The notes under the pieces were generated by a model. That model searched no databases. It saw nothing but the letters and a program-made list of their open reading frames with translations, and was not told the DNA's origin. The translations under genes and the position numbers were made by a program. From Lonsdalea populi (lineage in GTDB: Bacteria > Pseudomonadota > Gammaproteobacteria > Enterobacterales > Enterobacteriaceae), in NCBI RefSeq assembly GCF_015999465.1, contig NZ_CP065534.1, forward strand, positions 992,001 through 1,056,000: a DNA stretch of 64,000 nt. Direction: 5' to 3'. Shown here piece after piece: positions 33,642 to 44,517 of this stretch (position 1 is its first letter; each line of letters opens with the position of its first letter).

Positions 33642-34331
33642 ATGGCAAGACGCATTTTGGTAGTAGAAGATGAGGCGCCTATCCGCGAGATGGTGTGTTT
33701 CGTTCTGGAACAGAACGGCTATCAGCCCGTAGAAGCCGAAGATTACGATAGCGCGGTCAATCGCCTGTCGGAACCTTACCCTGAGCTGGTATTGCTGGAT
33801 TGGATGCTCCCCGGTGGTTCTGGTTTGCAGTTCATCAAACACATGAAGCGTGAAACGTTGACCCGCGATATTCCCGTCATGATGCTGACCGCGCGCGGCG
33901 AAGAGGAAGACCGCGTCAAAGGTCTGGAAGTCGGCGCGGACGATTACATTACCAAACCGTTCTCCCCCAAAGAGCTGGTGGCGCGTATCAAGGCGGTGAT
34001 GCGCCGCATCTCTCCGATGGCCGTTGAAGACGTGATCGAGATGCGCGGTCTCAGCCTGGACCCTTCGTCGCATCGCGTCACCACCGAGGACCGGGCGCTG
34101 GATATGGGGCCGACCGAGTTCAAACTATTGCATTTCTTTATGACTCACCCGGAACGGGTATATAGTCGGGAACAATTGCTGAACCATGTCTGGGGCACGA
34201 ATGTCTATGTCGAAGATCGCACCGTCGATGTTCATATACGCCGCCTGCGTAAAGCGCTGGAAGCCAGCGGGCACGACAAAATGGTGCAGACAGTACGGGG
34301 AACCGGTTACCGATTCTCGACGCGCTACTGA
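33642..34331 (+). CDS. phoB: Phosphate regulon response regulator PhoB
   Basis: PhoB activates phosphate-starvation genes when phosphorylated by PhoR. The 229-residue protein has a receiver domain with acidic pocket EDE near residues 9-11, phospho-acceptor D53 in LLDWMLPG and the conserved Lys in ITKPFSP. An OmpR-type winged-helix domain follows, including the recognition region [16 protein letters not shown] and [10 protein letters not shown] Pho box directly upstream indicates autoregulation. phoR follows after 27 bases. Confidence 0.99.
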   Translation: MARRILVVEDEAPIREMVCFVLEQNGYQPVEAEDYDSAVNRLSEPYPELVLLDWMLPGGSGLQFIKHMKRETLTRDIPVMMLTARGEEEDRVKGLEVGADDYITKPFSPKELVARIKAVMRRISPMAVEDVIEMRGLSLDPSSHRVTTEDRALDMGPTEFKLLHFFMTHPERVYSREQLLNHVWGTNVYVEDRTVDVHIRRLRKALEASGHDKMVQTVRGTGYRFSTRY

Positions 34332-34358
34332 TCCCGGCCGCTGTGGAGACAACCTCAC

Positions 34359-35684
34359 GTGTTAGAACGCTTATCCTGGAAAAGGCTGGCGGCGGAGCTG
34401 GCGATCTTCTGCCTTCCCGCGCTGCTGCTGGGAATGATATTCGGTTATCTGTCGTGGTTCTTGCTGGCGGCGGTGCTGTCCGCCCTGTGCTGGAATAACT
34501 ATAACCAGCTGCGCCTTTCTCACTGGCTCTGGATTGACCGCAGTATGACGCCGCCTCCCGGTCGCGGCAGCTGGGAGCCGTTGCTTTACGGCCTGTATCA
34601 AATGCAGTTGCGCAGCCGTCGTCGTCGTCGCGAGCTTGCGGTGCTGATCAAACGCTTTCGCAGCGGGGCGGAGTCGCTCCCCGATGCGCTCGTCATCACG
34701 ACGGAAGAGGGCGCGATCATTTGGTGTAACCGTCTGGCTCAACATTTGCTGGGGCTGCGCTGGCCCGATGACAGCGGGCAGAATGTGCTCAACCTCCTTC
34801 GCTATCCTGAATTCTCCCGCTACATGCAGTCTCAGTCGTTTGAGCGTCCGCTAACTCTGCAACTGAACAACGGTCACCACGTTGAGTTTCGGCTAATGCC
34901 TTACTCCGAAGGCCAAACGATGATGGTGGTGCGCGACGTCACACAGATGCATCAACTGGAAGGCGCTCGCCGCAACTTTTTCGCCAACGTGAGCCACGAA
35001 CTGCGTACTCCGCTCACCGTATTGCAAGGGTATCTGGAGATGATGCACGACGGTCCGATGGACGAGCCGTTGCAGGCCAGGGCGCTCAATACCATGCAAG
35101 AACAGACGCGGCGGATGGAGGGGCTGGTGAAACAGCTGCTGACGCTCTCCCGTATTGAAGCGGCCGCGGCCATCAACCTCAACGAAAAAGTCGATATTCC
35201 GCTGATGCTGCGGGTGTTGCAGCGCGAAGCGCAAACCTTGAGTCAGGGGAGGCACGAAATTGTCTTTCACGTGAACGAACAGCTGAGGGTGTTCGGGAAT
35301 GAAGAGCAGTTGCGCAGCGCCGTCTCCAATCTGGTCTATAACGCCATCAACCATACGCCGGAGGGGACTCGGATTGAGGTGACCTGGCAGCGGACGTCGC
35401 AGGGCGCGCAATTCCAGGTCAGCGACAACGGTCCAGGCATCGCGCCGGAGCATCTGCCCCGGTTGACGGAACGCTTTTACCGCGTGGACAAGGCGCGTTC
35501 GCGCCAGACGGGCGGTAGCGGTTTGGGGTTGGCCATTGTTAAACATGCGCTTAGCCATCACGATACGCGACTGGACATTCTCAGTGACTTGGGGGCCGGC
35601 TCTCGATTTTTGTTTACGCTACCCAACCGTCTGATTGTGACAGCGCCATCTCCTCAGCCTCATTCGACGCCTTCCTCGTTGTAA
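34359..35684 (+). CDS. phoR: Phosphate regulon sensor kinase PhoR
   Basis: PhoR phosphorylates PhoB in low phosphate, sensing supply through the PstSCAB-PhoU system. The 441-residue product has two N-terminal membrane helices (about 10-50), a basic linker and a PAS domain (about 95-195). The phospho-acceptor H213 lies in [13 protein letters not shown], and the ATPase domain has [19 protein letters not shown] and GGSGLGLAI. The start is GTG, after a GGAG site. It is about ten residues longer than E. coli PhoR, at the C-terminus, which ends in a Pro/Ser-rich tail. Confidence 0.98.
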   Translation: MLERLSWKRLAAELAIFCLPALLLGMIFGYLSWFLLAAVLSALCWNNYNQLRLSHWLWIDRSMTPPPGRGSWEPLLYGLYQMQLRSRRRRRELAVLIKRFRSGAESLPDALVITTEEGAIIWCNRLAQHLLGLRWPDDSGQNVLNLLRYPEFSRYMQSQSFERPLTLQLNNGHHVEFRLMPYSEGQTMMVVRDVTQMHQLEGARRNFFANVSHELRTPLTVLQGYLEMMHDGPMDEPLQARALNTMQEQTRRMEGLVKQLLTLSRIEAAAAINLNEKVDIPLMLRVLQREAQTLSQGRHEIVFHVNEQLRVFGNEEQLRSAVSNLVYNAINHTPEGTRIEVTWQRTSQGAQFQVSDNGPGIAPEHLPRLTERFYRVDKARSRQTGGSGLGLAIVKHALSHHDTRLDILSDLGAGSRFLFTLPNRLIVTAPSPQPHSTPSSL

Positions 35685-35688
35685 TCCC

Positions 35689-35718
35689 AGCGGGTCATCG
35701 GTAAAGCGATGACCCGCT
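35689..35718 (+). terminator. Hairpin after phoR
   Basis: A perfect 12-bp stem AGCGGGTCATCG / CGATGACCCGCT with a GTAAAG loop sits just after the phoR stop. There is no T tract, so termination efficiency is uncertain. Confidence 0.5.
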
Positions 35719-35823
35719 CAGAGAGAGCCGCTGTGTGCCTTTTACTCCATGAAACGCCGTTACGCGCAATGAAAACTATTCTATTGTTGAATGACGCAAT
35801 TCATGTCAGGATGACGTCATTGT

Positions 35824-35839
35824 GGCCGTCTGGACATCT
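35824..35839 (+). promoter_or_regulatory. Candidate MetJ operator (two met boxes)
   Basis: Two adjacent octamers, GGCCGTCT and GGACATCT, each match 6 of 8 positions of the MetJ consensus AGACGTCT, and two tandem boxes are the minimum operator. They lie about 83 bases before the ATG of a methionine-synthase-like gene, where an operator would be expected. This is inferred from sequence only. Confidence 0.45.
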
Positions 35840-35921
35840 GATTCAAGTGCGGCAATCTACGCTATCTTACTAACCCGTCTGTTGCGGTCAGCCACCGCCA
35901 GCAGCGACTCAGGAGTTAAAC

Positions 35922-37028
35922 ATGACACAACCGAAACCGCCGTTCCGTGCTGATGTTGTGGGCAGTTTGCTGCGCCCGGCGGCGATCAAGCAGGCGCGCC
36001 AGCAATGGCAGGCGGGTGAAATCGATGCGGCGCAGCTGCGCGAAGTGGAAGATCGCGAAATTCTGCACGCCGTTGAGCGTCAGAAAGCGGTGGGGCTACA
36101 GGTGGTCACCGACGGCGAATTTCGCCGGTCTTGGTGGCACTTCGATTTCTTCGAAGGGCTGGAAGGGGTTGAAGGCTATGAAGCCGACCACGGCATTCAG
36201 TTCAACGGTATTCAGACCAAATCCCGCAGTATCAAAGTCACGGGAAAAGTCGGGTTCAATCCGCGCCACCCGATGCTGGGCGACTTTCGCTATCTGAACG
36301 GCATTGCGGGAGACGCCGCCGCCAAAATGACGATCCCAAGCCCCAGCGTGTTGCACTTCCGGGGTGGTCGCGCCGCAATTGACAGCTCCGTTTATCCGAC
36401 GTTAGACGCCTATTTTGACGACCTGGCTCAGACCTGGCACGACGCTATCCAGGCATTTTACGATGCGGGCTGCCGCTATTTGCAGCTGGACGACACCGTG
36501 TGGTCGTATCTCTGCTCCGAAGATCAGAAGCGCCAGATCCGCGAACGCGGGGAAGATCCTGACGTCCTCGCCAGCACCTATGCGCGCGTGCTGAATCAGG
36601 CGCTGGCCAACAAACCGGCGGATTTGGTGATGGGTTTGCACGTGTGCCGGGGCAATTTCCGTTCCACCTGGATCGCCGAAGGCGGCTATGAGCCCGTCGC
36701 CAGCATCCTGTTCGGCGAAGTGAACGTGGATGAATTCTTCCTGGAATATGACACGGAGCGGGCGGGCGGCTTCGAACCGCTGCGCTTTATTCGTCCGGGC
36801 CATCAGCAGGTGGTGTTAGGGTTGATCACGACCAAAAACGGCGAGCTGGAGGCGGTGGCCGACGTGGAGAAGCGGATCGCTGAAGCCGCGCAATACGTCG
36901 CGATGGATCAGCTCTGCCTGAGTCCGCAATGCGGTTTTGCTTCTACGGAAGAGGGGAATACTCTGTCCGAAGCCGAGCAGTGGGAAAAGCTAAAGCGAGT
37001 CGTGGAGATCGCTAAACACGTGTGGTGA
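35922..37028 (+). CDS. Cobalamin-independent methionine synthase II family (MetE C-domain-like) protein, copy 2
   Basis: This 368-residue barrel protein, like copy 1, equals the C-terminal catalytic half of MetE. Zinc-site residues are present in GLHVCRGNF (His, Cys), FLEYD (Glu) and SPQCGFAS (Cys). The N-terminus PPFRADVVGSLLRP and FRRSWWHFDFFEGL are typical of the YxjG/YxjH-like family. The role is probably a methyl transfer to homocysteine, with the methyl donor unknown. It interrupts the phoR-brnQ order of E. coli. A candidate MetJ operator lies upstream and a good terminator downstream, so it is probably a single-gene unit of the methionine regulon. Confidence 0.92.
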   Translation: MTQPKPPFRADVVGSLLRPAAIKQARQQWQAGEIDAAQLREVEDREILHAVERQKAVGLQVVTDGEFRRSWWHFDFFEGLEGVEGYEADHGIQFNGIQTKSRSIKVTGKVGFNPRHPMLGDFRYLNGIAGDAAAKMTIPSPSVLHFRGGRAAIDSSVYPTLDAYFDDLAQTWHDAIQAFYDAGCRYLQLDDTVWSYLCSEDQKRQIRERGEDPDVLASTYARVLNQALANKPADLVMGLHVCRGNFRSTWIAEGGYEPVASILFGEVNVDEFFLEYDTERAGGFEPLRFIRPGHQQVVLGLITTKNGELEAVADVEKRIAEAAQYVAMDQLCLSPQCGFASTEEGNTLSEAEQWEKLKRVVEIAKHVW

Positions 37029-37051
37029 CGCCGTATAACCTCTGTTTTTAT

Positions 37052-37082
37052 AACGCCGATATGGGATGTCGGCGTTTTTTAT
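37052..37082 (+). terminator. Terminator after MetE-like copy 2
   Basis: An 11-bp stem AACGCCGATAT / ATGTCGGCGTT (one wobble, GGG loop) is followed by TTTTTAT. Confidence 0.85.
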
Positions 37083-37426
37083 ATAAATCAGTTTTGTTTA
37101 TGGCTGAATTTAGCGCAGAGCGGCATGAAAGTGCCATATTATTGCTCTGGATGGGGCTTAAATGCACAAATCATGTGTTAGCCAATAAAGAAAAACTAAC
37201 CACATTCACTGAATATTATAAATAATTTAGTTCGATATTCTGCTTTTATAATCTCGCCTTGTATTTTTTCGCTATAAACGGTTTACTTAGCCACCACAAA
37301 CGCTGTGTGGAAAATAACCATCCCTATACTTCTGCGCACCATCCGAAATCAAGAGCGGATCCATACCGGCGACGACCCCGTTCCGGTCTCTTTTCAGTAC
37401 GTTTTACAGGCAACACGACATACGTT
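37083..37426. other. Intergenic region before brnQ
   Basis: There is no convincing gene in about 340 bases. The brnQ frame is open upstream to 37259, but that part has no family resemblance. It presumably holds the brnQ promoter; no specific operator was recognised. Confidence 0.55.
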
Positions 37427-38746
37427 ATGAATTATCGTTTAAAAACCAGAGATATCGTGGCATTAGGTTTTATGACCTTTGCCTTGTTTGTTGGCGCGGG
37501 TAACATTATTTTCCCGCCCATCGTCGGACTGGAAGCGGGTCCTCACGTCTGGATCGCTGCTCTAGGCTTCCTGATCACCGCCGTGGGTCTACCTGTGATC
37601 ACCGTCGTTGCGCTGGCGCGCGTGGGCGGCGGGATCGACGCCCTGAGTACGCCGATTGGCCGAAAAGCCGGCATCGTGCTGGCGACGGTCTGCTACCTCG
37701 CCGTGGGGCCGCTGTTCGCGACGCCGCGCACCGCGACCGTCTCCTTTGAAGCCGGTATCGCGCCGCTGGTCGGCTCCGGCGGCGTGCCGCTGCTGGTTTA
37801 TAGCCTCGCCTACTTCGCCATTGTCATCGGTATTTCCCTGTATCCCGGCCGTCTGCTGGATACCGTCGGACATATTCTGGCGCCGGTAAAAATCATCGCG
37901 TTAGGCATTCTCGGGATCTCAGCGCTGCTGTGGCCTGCCGGTTCGTCCATTCCGCCTGCGGAAGCGTATCAAACGATGCCGTTCTCCAGCGGTTTTCTGA
38001 ATGGCTACATTACGATGGACACGCTGGGCGCGATGGTGTTCGGTATCGTGATCGTTAACGCGGCCCGTTCGCGTGGCGTCACCGATGCTAAGCTGCTTAC
38101 GCGATATACCGTTATGGCCGGTTTGATTGCCGGTATCGGTCTTGCGCTGGTTTATCTGAGTCTGTTCCACCTGGGAGCGCATAGCGGTCAGCTGATCCCG
38201 GAAGCTCAGAACGGCGCAGAGATTCTGCATGCCTACGTGCAATACACGTTCGGTAACATGGGCAGCGCGTTCCTGGCGATACTGATTTTCGTAGCCTGTC
38301 TGGTGACGGCGGTGGGGCTGACCTGCGCCTGCGCGGAGTTCTTCGCCGAATATCTGCCGCTCTCATACCGCACGCTGGTCTTTATTTTGGGGCTGTTCTC
38401 CATGATGGTGTCCAACCTGGGCCTGAGCCATCTCATCCAGTTGTCTATTCCGATCCTGACCGCGATTTACCCACCCTGTATCGTGCTGGTAATGCTGAGT
38501 TTTACCCTGCGCTGGTGGAATAACAGCAATTATATCGTCGCGCCCACCATGCTGATCAGTCTGGTCTTCGGCGTGATTGATGGCGTAAAATCGTCGGCCT
38601 TTGCTTACTGGTTGCCTGAGTGGGTGAACTACCTGCCGCTGAGTAAGCAAGGGCTGGCCTGGCTATTGCCGTCGCTGGTCGTGTTGCTGGTGGCTGCCGC
38701 CTACGATCAGCTTATCGCGCGACAGACAGTGGCAATGCGTACTTAG
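37427..38746 (+). CDS. brnQ: Branched-chain amino acid transport system II carrier (LIV-II)
   Basis: BrnQ is a sodium-coupled inner-membrane carrier for leucine, isoleucine and valine. From the ATG at 37427 the product has 439 residues, the same as E. coli. It begins [29 protein letters not shown] in family style (residues 1-29), with about 12 membrane helices and the conserved [15 protein letters not shown]. The longer open frame (from 37259) would add 56 polar residues and is rejected. The Shine-Dalgarno before 37427 is weak. A UUCG-capped terminator separates it from proY. Confidence 0.96.
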   Translation: MNYRLKTRDIVALGFMTFALFVGAGNIIFPPIVGLEAGPHVWIAALGFLITAVGLPVITVVALARVGGGIDALSTPIGRKAGIVLATVCYLAVGPLFATPRTATVSFEAGIAPLVGSGGVPLLVYSLAYFAIVIGISLYPGRLLDTVGHILAPVKIIALGILGISALLWPAGSSIPPAEAYQTMPFSSGFLNGYITMDTLGAMVFGIVIVNAARSRGVTDAKLLTRYTVMAGLIAGIGLALVYLSLFHLGAHSGQLIPEAQNGAEILHAYVQYTFGNMGSAFLAILIFVACLVTAVGLTCACAEFFAEYLPLSYRTLVFILGLFSMMVSNLGLSHLIQLSIPILTAIYPPCIVLVMLSFTLRWWNNSNYIVAPTMLISLVFGVIDGVKSSAFAYWLPEWVNYLPLSKQGLAWLLPSLVVLLVAAAYDQLIARQTVAMRT

Positions 38747-38766
38747 TACGGCAAGAGGGATTTGCA

Positions 38767-38793
38767 CCACAGGCTTCGGCCTGTGGTTTTTTC
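38767..38793 (+). terminator. Terminator between brnQ and proY
   Basis: An 8-bp stem CCACAGGC / GCCTGTGG capped by a TTCG tetraloop is followed by TTTTTTC: a textbook intrinsic terminator. proY starts 27 bases later and may depend on readthrough. Confidence 0.9.
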
Positions 38794-38819
38794 GTTTGTA
38801 AAACAGGATTGCTTTAAAT

Positions 38820-40184
38820 ATGGAACAAGAGTCCAAGCTCAAGCGTGGCTTAAGTGCGCGGCACATCCGTTTTATCGCCTTAGGTTCGGCGATAGGAACC
38901 GGTCTGTTTTATGGCTCCGCCAGCGCCATCCAGATGGCGGGCCCCAGCGTTCTGCTGGCTTATCTCATCGGCGGCGTGGCGGCGTATATCATCATGCGCG
39001 CGCTCGGTGAGATGTCGGTCAACGATCCTCAGGCCAGCTCCTTTTCGCGCTACGCCCGTGATTACCTCGGTCCCATGGCCGGCTACATCACCGGATGGAC
39101 CTATTGCTTCGAAATGCTGATTGTGGCGATTGCCGACGTCACGGCGTTCGGCATCTATATGGGCGTCTGGTTTCCTGCGGTGCCGCACTGGGTCTGGGTG
39201 CTGAGCGTCGTGCTGATCATCGGGGCGATAAACCTGATGAACGTGAAGGTCTTCGGCGAACTGGAGTTCTGGCTGTCCTTCTTTAAAGTCGCGACCATCA
39301 TCCTGATGATTGCCGCGGGTATCGGCATCATTGTCTGGGGGATAGGCAACGGCGGCGAACCGACCGGTATTCATAACCTCTGGACCAACGGCGGCTTCTT
39401 CAGCAACGGGGTGATGGGGATGATACTGTCGCTGCAAATGGTGATGTTTGCCTACGGCGGCGTGGAAATTATTGGCATCACCGCCGGTGAAGCGCAGGAT
39501 CCGCGTAAATCCATCCCGCGAGCCATCAATTCCGTGCCCTGGCGCATTCTGGTGTTCTACGTCGGGACACTGTTCGTCATCATGTCTATCTATCCGTGGA
39601 ATCAGGTTGGCACCAGCGGCAGTCCGTTCGTGATGACCTTCCAGCACATGGGCATCAATGCCGCCGCCGGTATTTTGAATTTCGTGGTGATCACCGCGTC
39701 GCTGTCGGCAATCAACAGCGATGTGTTCGGGGTCGGGCGGATGCTGCACGGCATGGCTGAACAGGGCCATGCGCCGAAAGTGTTTATGCGTCTGTCCCGT
39801 GGCGGTATTCCGTGGGTGACGGTGGTGGTGATGATGGTGGCGCTGTTGGCGGCTGTCTATCTGAACTACATCATGCCTGAGAAAGTGTTCCTGGTTATTG
39901 CTTCCCTGGCGACCTTCGCCACGGTGTGGGTGTGGATTATGATCCTGTGTTCCCAAATCGCCTTCCGCCGCAAGCTGAGCCGTGAACAGACTAAAACGCT
40001 GGCGTTCCCGCTGCCGGGCGGGTCGCTGACTTCTTCGGTCGGGATTGTTTTTCTGGTGTTTATCATCGGCCTGATCGGCTACTTCCCGGATACGCGTATC
40101 TCGCTGTATGCAGGTTGCCTGTGGATTGCGCTGTTGCTGGCAGGGTACTTTGTCTTCCTGCGACGCAAAGCCGCTTCCGCCTGA
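38820..40184 (+). CDS. proY: ProY, proline-specific permease family transporter
   Basis: ProY is an amino acid-polyamine-organocation (AAT family) permease with about 12 membrane helices. The 454-residue product is 3 residues shorter than E. coli ProY and very similar to it, for example [20 protein letters not shown] (residues 10-29), [19 protein letters not shown] and [21 protein letters not shown]. ProY is called a cryptic proline transporter; recent work also implicates it in histidine uptake, so substrate range is not firm. malZ, which follows in E. coli, is absent. Confidence 0.94.
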   Translation: MEQESKLKRGLSARHIRFIALGSAIGTGLFYGSASAIQMAGPSVLLAYLIGGVAAYIIMRALGEMSVNDPQASSFSRYARDYLGPMAGYITGWTYCFEMLIVAIADVTAFGIYMGVWFPAVPHWVWVLSVVLIIGAINLMNVKVFGELEFWLSFFKVATIILMIAAGIGIIVWGIGNGGEPTGIHNLWTNGGFFSNGVMGMILSLQMVMFAYGGVEIIGITAGEAQDPRKSIPRAINSVPWRILVFYVGTLFVIMSIYPWNQVGTSGSPFVMTFQHMGINAAAGILNFVVITASLSAINSDVFGVGRMLHGMAEQGHAPKVFMRLSRGGIPWVTVVVMMVALLAAVYLNYIMPEKVFLVIASLATFATVWVWIMILCSQIAFRRKLSREQTKTLAFPLPGGSLTSSVGIVFLVFIIGLIGYFPDTRISLYAGCLWIALLLAGYFVFLRRKAASA

Positions 40185-40242
40185 TAACCGAAGGCCGGAC
40201 GATATCACCGAATGGCTCGGTCCGGCTTGAACTACAGTCGAT

Positions 40243-40272
40243 AAAAAACCCGCGGGGACCACCGCGGGTTTT
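40243..40272. terminator. Bidirectional terminator between proY and peroxiredoxin gene
   Basis: A perfect 11-bp stem AAAACCCGCGG / CCGCGGGTTTT with A- and T-tracts on either side is placed between convergent genes. Confidence 0.88.
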
Positions 40273-40292
40273 AGACGTTACAGGCCGTTGAA

Positions 40293-40895
40293 TTACAGCT
40301 TATTGGCGTTCTGAGACAGGTATTTGGCGACGCCGTCCGGCGACGCGCCCATGCCTTCTTCACCCTTCACCCACTGCGCCGGACACACTTCGCCGTGCTC
40401 TTCGTGGAACTGCAGGGCATCGACCATACGCAGCATTTCATCAACGTTACGGCCCAGCGGCAGATCATTGACCACCTGATGGCGCACGATGCCGTTTTTA
40501 TCGATCAGGAAAGAACCGCGCAGAGCGACGCCTGCATCCGGGTGCTCGATGCCGTAGGCTTTCTGAATTTCGCGCTTGATGTCTGCCACCATCGCGTATT
40601 TCACTTCGCCAATGCCGCCTTTATCGATAGGGGTGTTACGCCAGGCATTATGGACGAACTCGGAGTCGAAGGAGACGCCGACGACTTCAACGCCGCGCTT
40701 CTGGAACTCTTCATAACGATGGTCGAAGGCGATCAGTTCTGAAGGGCAGACGAAGGTAAAATCCATCGGCCAGAAGAAGATGACGGCCGGTTTACCGTTG
40801 ATATGCTCTTTCAGGTTGAAACTTTCAACGATCTCTCCGCTGCCTAAAACGGCGGCGGCAGTGAAATCGGGGGCGGGACGAGTGACCAGAATCAT
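40293..40895 (-). CDS. 2-Cys peroxiredoxin (AhpC/TSA family)
   Basis: This 200-residue thioredoxin-fold peroxidase reduces hydrogen peroxide and organic peroxides. The peroxidatic Cys is in DFTFVCPSEL (about residue 51) and the resolving Cys in GEVCPAQW near the C-terminus, giving the typical 2-Cys arrangement. It is the form usually called peroxiredoxin C or TsaA-like, not the E. coli AhpC that pairs with AhpF; no ahpF is adjacent. The open frame continues 96 bases upstream, but the ATG at 40895 follows GGGAG and fits the family start. It is an insertion relative to the E. coli proY-acpH order. Confidence 0.95.
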   Translation of the reverse strand: MILVTRPAPDFTAAAVLGSGEIVESFNLKEHINGKPAVIFFWPMDFTFVCPSELIAFDHRYEEFQKRGVEVVGVSFDSEFVHNAWRNTPIDKGGIGEVKYAMVADIKREIQKAYGIEHPDAGVALRGSFLIDKNGIVRHQVVNDLPLGRNVDEMLRMVDALQFHEEHGEVCPAQWVKGEEGMGASPDGVAKYLSQNANKL

Positions 40896-41049
40896 AATAA
40901 CTCCCGTGGTGATAAATGAGTGAAGCGGAGGGAAATAAACCTTATTGAGTATAGGTATTTCGCCGGGGTGAATAAAGGGAATGTCGGCCAATCAATGAGA
41001 TAGGTTTCATCTATTACATCAATTGGCATTGCTTTTCGACATCGGCCGG

Positions 41050-41649
41050 TTAGCCCCGCGCTGACGATGACCGCCGTCCGCTTTTTACGGTCTCCATCAT
41101 GACGGGATAGAACTGCCAGAACAGCGTTTCAAACTGATGATAGTGGCGCTCAATATCGTCGAAAGAGCCCGCCAGCGCCGCCAGCCGCGGACGGCGCAGC
41201 GCCATTCGGTACAGGACCTCGCCGATGAACGGAAGCTCGGCATAGCGCTCCAGCCAACGTTCGGTCCACAGATAGCTGTTCAGATTGCGGAAACGCTCCG
41301 GGGTCTCCGACAGATGCGGTTCTATCTCACGGCGAGCGTCGGAGACGAATTGCGACAATGCGACGTGTGGAGACAGTGTCGTCCAGTTTAGCGCCAGGAA
41401 ATGGTCCCACAGCACGTCGAGCGTAATCGGCGCGACGCGGCGATGATCGGCGCTGAAATAGCGGCACGCGGCACGGACTTCCGGCAGACTGTCCGTCAGG
41501 CCGTCGATTCGGCGGTGTAGCCGAATGCCGGCGACGATCTCGTCGGAAAAAATGCCGTCGGGATTGCCGCGCACAAAGTCAGCCATCAGGTTTCCCAGCA
41601 GGGAGCTGTCGGCCAGCGTGGCTAAATGGAGATGGGCGAGAAAATTCAT
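41050..41649 (-). CDS. acpH: Acyl carrier protein phosphodiesterase
   Basis: AcpH removes the 4'-phosphopantetheine group from acyl carrier protein, giving apo-ACP. The 199-residue protein begins [20 protein letters not shown], with the HD-like metal residues in LHRRID and WDHFLA, as in E. coli AcpH. It diverges from queA across about 115 bases, the same arrangement as in E. coli. The C-terminal tail is Ser/Arg-rich and looks unstructured. Confidence 0.95.
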   Translation of the reverse strand: MNFLAHLHLATLADSSLLGNLMADFVRGNPDGIFSDEIVAGIRLHRRIDGLTDSLPEVRAACRYFSADHRRVAPITLDVLWDHFLALNWTTLSPHVALSQFVSDARREIEPHLSETPERFRNLNSYLWTERWLERYAELPFIGEVLYRMALRRPRLAALAGSFDDIERHYHQFETLFWQFYPVMMETVKSGRRSSSARG

Positions 41650-41765
41650 CCCGGCAGTATAAGTGCAATTCCTCCCGCAGACCGCTTATTTCTTGCAGCC
41701 GGTCGTTCCCGGCTCTAGACTAGGCCGCCTCTTTTTCCCTCTGTCAGATAGCTAAGTGAATAGTC

Positions 41766-42836
41766 ATGCGTGTTGCCGATTTTTCGTTTGAACTCCCTGA
41801 GTCTCTTATCGCCCATTATCCCCAGGCGCAGCGTAGCGCGTGCCGTCTGTTGTCGGTGGATGGGCCGAGCGGAGAGACGTCTCTGGGCATCTTTAGCGAT
41901 TTATTGGACAAGCTGGAACCCGGCGACCTGCTGGTTTTCAACAATACGCGCGTGATCCCCGCCCGACTGTTCGGACGCAAAGCGAGCGGCGGTAAGCTGG
42001 AAGTTCTGGTAGAGCGCGTACTGGACGAGCATCGCGTGCTGGCCCATGTGCGCGCCTCGAAGGCGCCTAAGCCGGGCGCGGAGCTGGTGCTGGGCGAGGA
42101 TGAAAGCGTGGCGGCCACAATGCTGTCCCGTCAGGATGCATTGTTTGAAATCCGTTTCGACGATCCGCGCGACGTGTTGACCATCCTCAACGATATCGGC
42201 CACATTCCACTGCCGCCGTATATTGGCCGCCCTGATGAGGAGGCCGACCGGGAACTGTATCAGACCGTCTACAGCCAGCGTCCCGGCGCAGTCGCGGCGC
42301 CAACTGCCGGTCTGCACTTCGACGAGCCGCTGCTGGCGGCGCTGCGCAAGAAGGGCATCGAAATGGCCTTCGTCACCCTGCATGTGGGCGCGGGCACTTT
42401 CCAGCCGGTGCGGGTGGACAGCATTGAAGATCACGTTATGCACGCCGAGTATGCGGAAGTCCCCCAGGATGTCGTGGATGCCGTGCTGGCGTGTAAAGCG
42501 CGCGGCAACCGGGTGATCGCCGTCGGCACCACCTCCGTGCGTTCGCTGGAGAGCGCTGCGCAGACCTGTTCCGACGCCGTCATCGCGCCATTTTTCGGTG
42601 ATACCCGCATCTTTATCTATCCCGGCTACCACTATCGCGTCATCGATGCGCTGGTGACCAATTTCCACCTGCCGGAGTCCACGTTGATCATGCTGGTCTC
42701 CGCTTTCGCCGGCTATCGCCACACCATGAACGCCTATCGTCAGGCCGTGGCGGAGCAGCTACGCTTTTTCAGCTACGGTGATGCGATGTTTATCACGCGC
42801 AATCCCAAGGCAGAACAGGAACACGTCGGCGAATAA
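41766..42836 (+). CDS. queA: S-adenosylmethionine:tRNA ribosyltransferase-isomerase
   Basis: QueA transfers and isomerises the ribosyl part of S-adenosylmethionine onto 7-aminomethyl-7-deazaguanine in tRNA, making epoxyqueuosine. The 356-residue protein (same as E. coli) begins [19 protein letters not shown]. It has [13 protein letters not shown], the active-site region [23 protein letters not shown] and [18 protein letters not shown]. It is the first gene of the queA-tgt-yajC-secD-secF cluster, with tgt starting about 90 bases after. Confidence 0.98.
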   Translation: MRVADFSFELPESLIAHYPQAQRSACRLLSVDGPSGETSLGIFSDLLDKLEPGDLLVFNNTRVIPARLFGRKASGGKLEVLVERVLDEHRVLAHVRASKAPKPGAELVLGEDESVAATMLSRQDALFEIRFDDPRDVLTILNDIGHIPLPPYIGRPDEEADRELYQTVYSQRPGAVAAPTAGLHFDEPLLAALRKKGIEMAFVTLHVGAGTFQPVRVDSIEDHVMHAEYAEVPQDVVDAVLACKARGNRVIAVGTTSVRSLESAAQTCSDAVIAPFFGDTRIFIYPGYHYRVIDALVTNFHLPESTLIMLVSAFAGYRHTMNAYRQAVAEQLRFFSYGDAMFITRNPKAEQEHVGE

Positions 42837-42929
42837 TCCGACGATTACCGGCGGCATAGGCCGCCAGCAGTCCCTTTTTAGAGGTCATCAACAACGACAT
42901 CAGACTGTTTCTCTGGTGCTGGAGGTTAA

Positions 42930-44060
<1,131 letters not shown>

Positions 44061-44153
44061 GTCGTATTAGCAGTATGAGGGCGGTGGCGGACGTCGCTCC
44101 CTTGACGTTATTTGGTTTGATCACTTTTTCGTTTTTATAAAGAGGAAACTTAC

Positions 44154-44489
44154 ATGAATCTTTTCATTTCCGATGCCGTTGCAGCAACAGCGGGGGCTCC
44201 GGCGCAGGGAAGCCCTTACTCTCTGATCATCATGCTGGTCGTGTTCGGTCTGATTTTTTACTTCATGATCCTGCGTCCTCAGCAAAAGCGCGCCAAGGAA
44301 CACAAAAAGTTGATGGACTCCATCAGCAAAGGGGATGAAGTGCTGACTAACGGCGGCCTGGTCGGTCGTGTGACCAAAGTCTCCGAGAATGGCTACATCG
44401 CCATCGAACTGAACGAAAACAACGAAGTCGTGATCAAACGTGATTTCGTCGCCTCCGTGCTGCCGAAGGGTACGATGAAAGCCCTGTAA
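44154..44489 (+). CDS. yajC: Preprotein translocase subunit YajC
   Basis: YajC is a small inner-membrane partner of SecDF and SecYEG. The 111-residue product has one membrane helix (about 21-41, [21 protein letters not shown]) and a basic cytoplasmic tail with [13 protein letters not shown] and the conserved [14 protein letters not shown]. It lies about 90 bases after tgt and 28 before secD, in the conserved cluster. An AGAGGAAAC ribosome site precedes the ATG. Confidence 0.97.
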   Translation: MNLFISDAVAATAGAPAQGSPYSLIIMLVVFGLIFYFMILRPQQKRAKEHKKLMDSISKGDEVLTNGGLVGRVTKVSENGYIAIELNENNEVVIKRDFVASVLPKGTMKAL

Positions 44490-44517
44490 TTTTTGCCTTT
44501 TCCCAAAGGGAACTACC

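Noticed and set aside
35812..35819. TGACGTCA as an additional met box
   Set aside because: It is out of the 8-base register with the two boxes downstream, so not counted as part of the operator.
38880..40262. 460-codon open frame antisense to proY
   Set aside because: The translation is extremely rich in His, Asp, Arg and Gln, typical of the reverse frame of a GC-rich membrane protein gene; proY on the other strand is certain.
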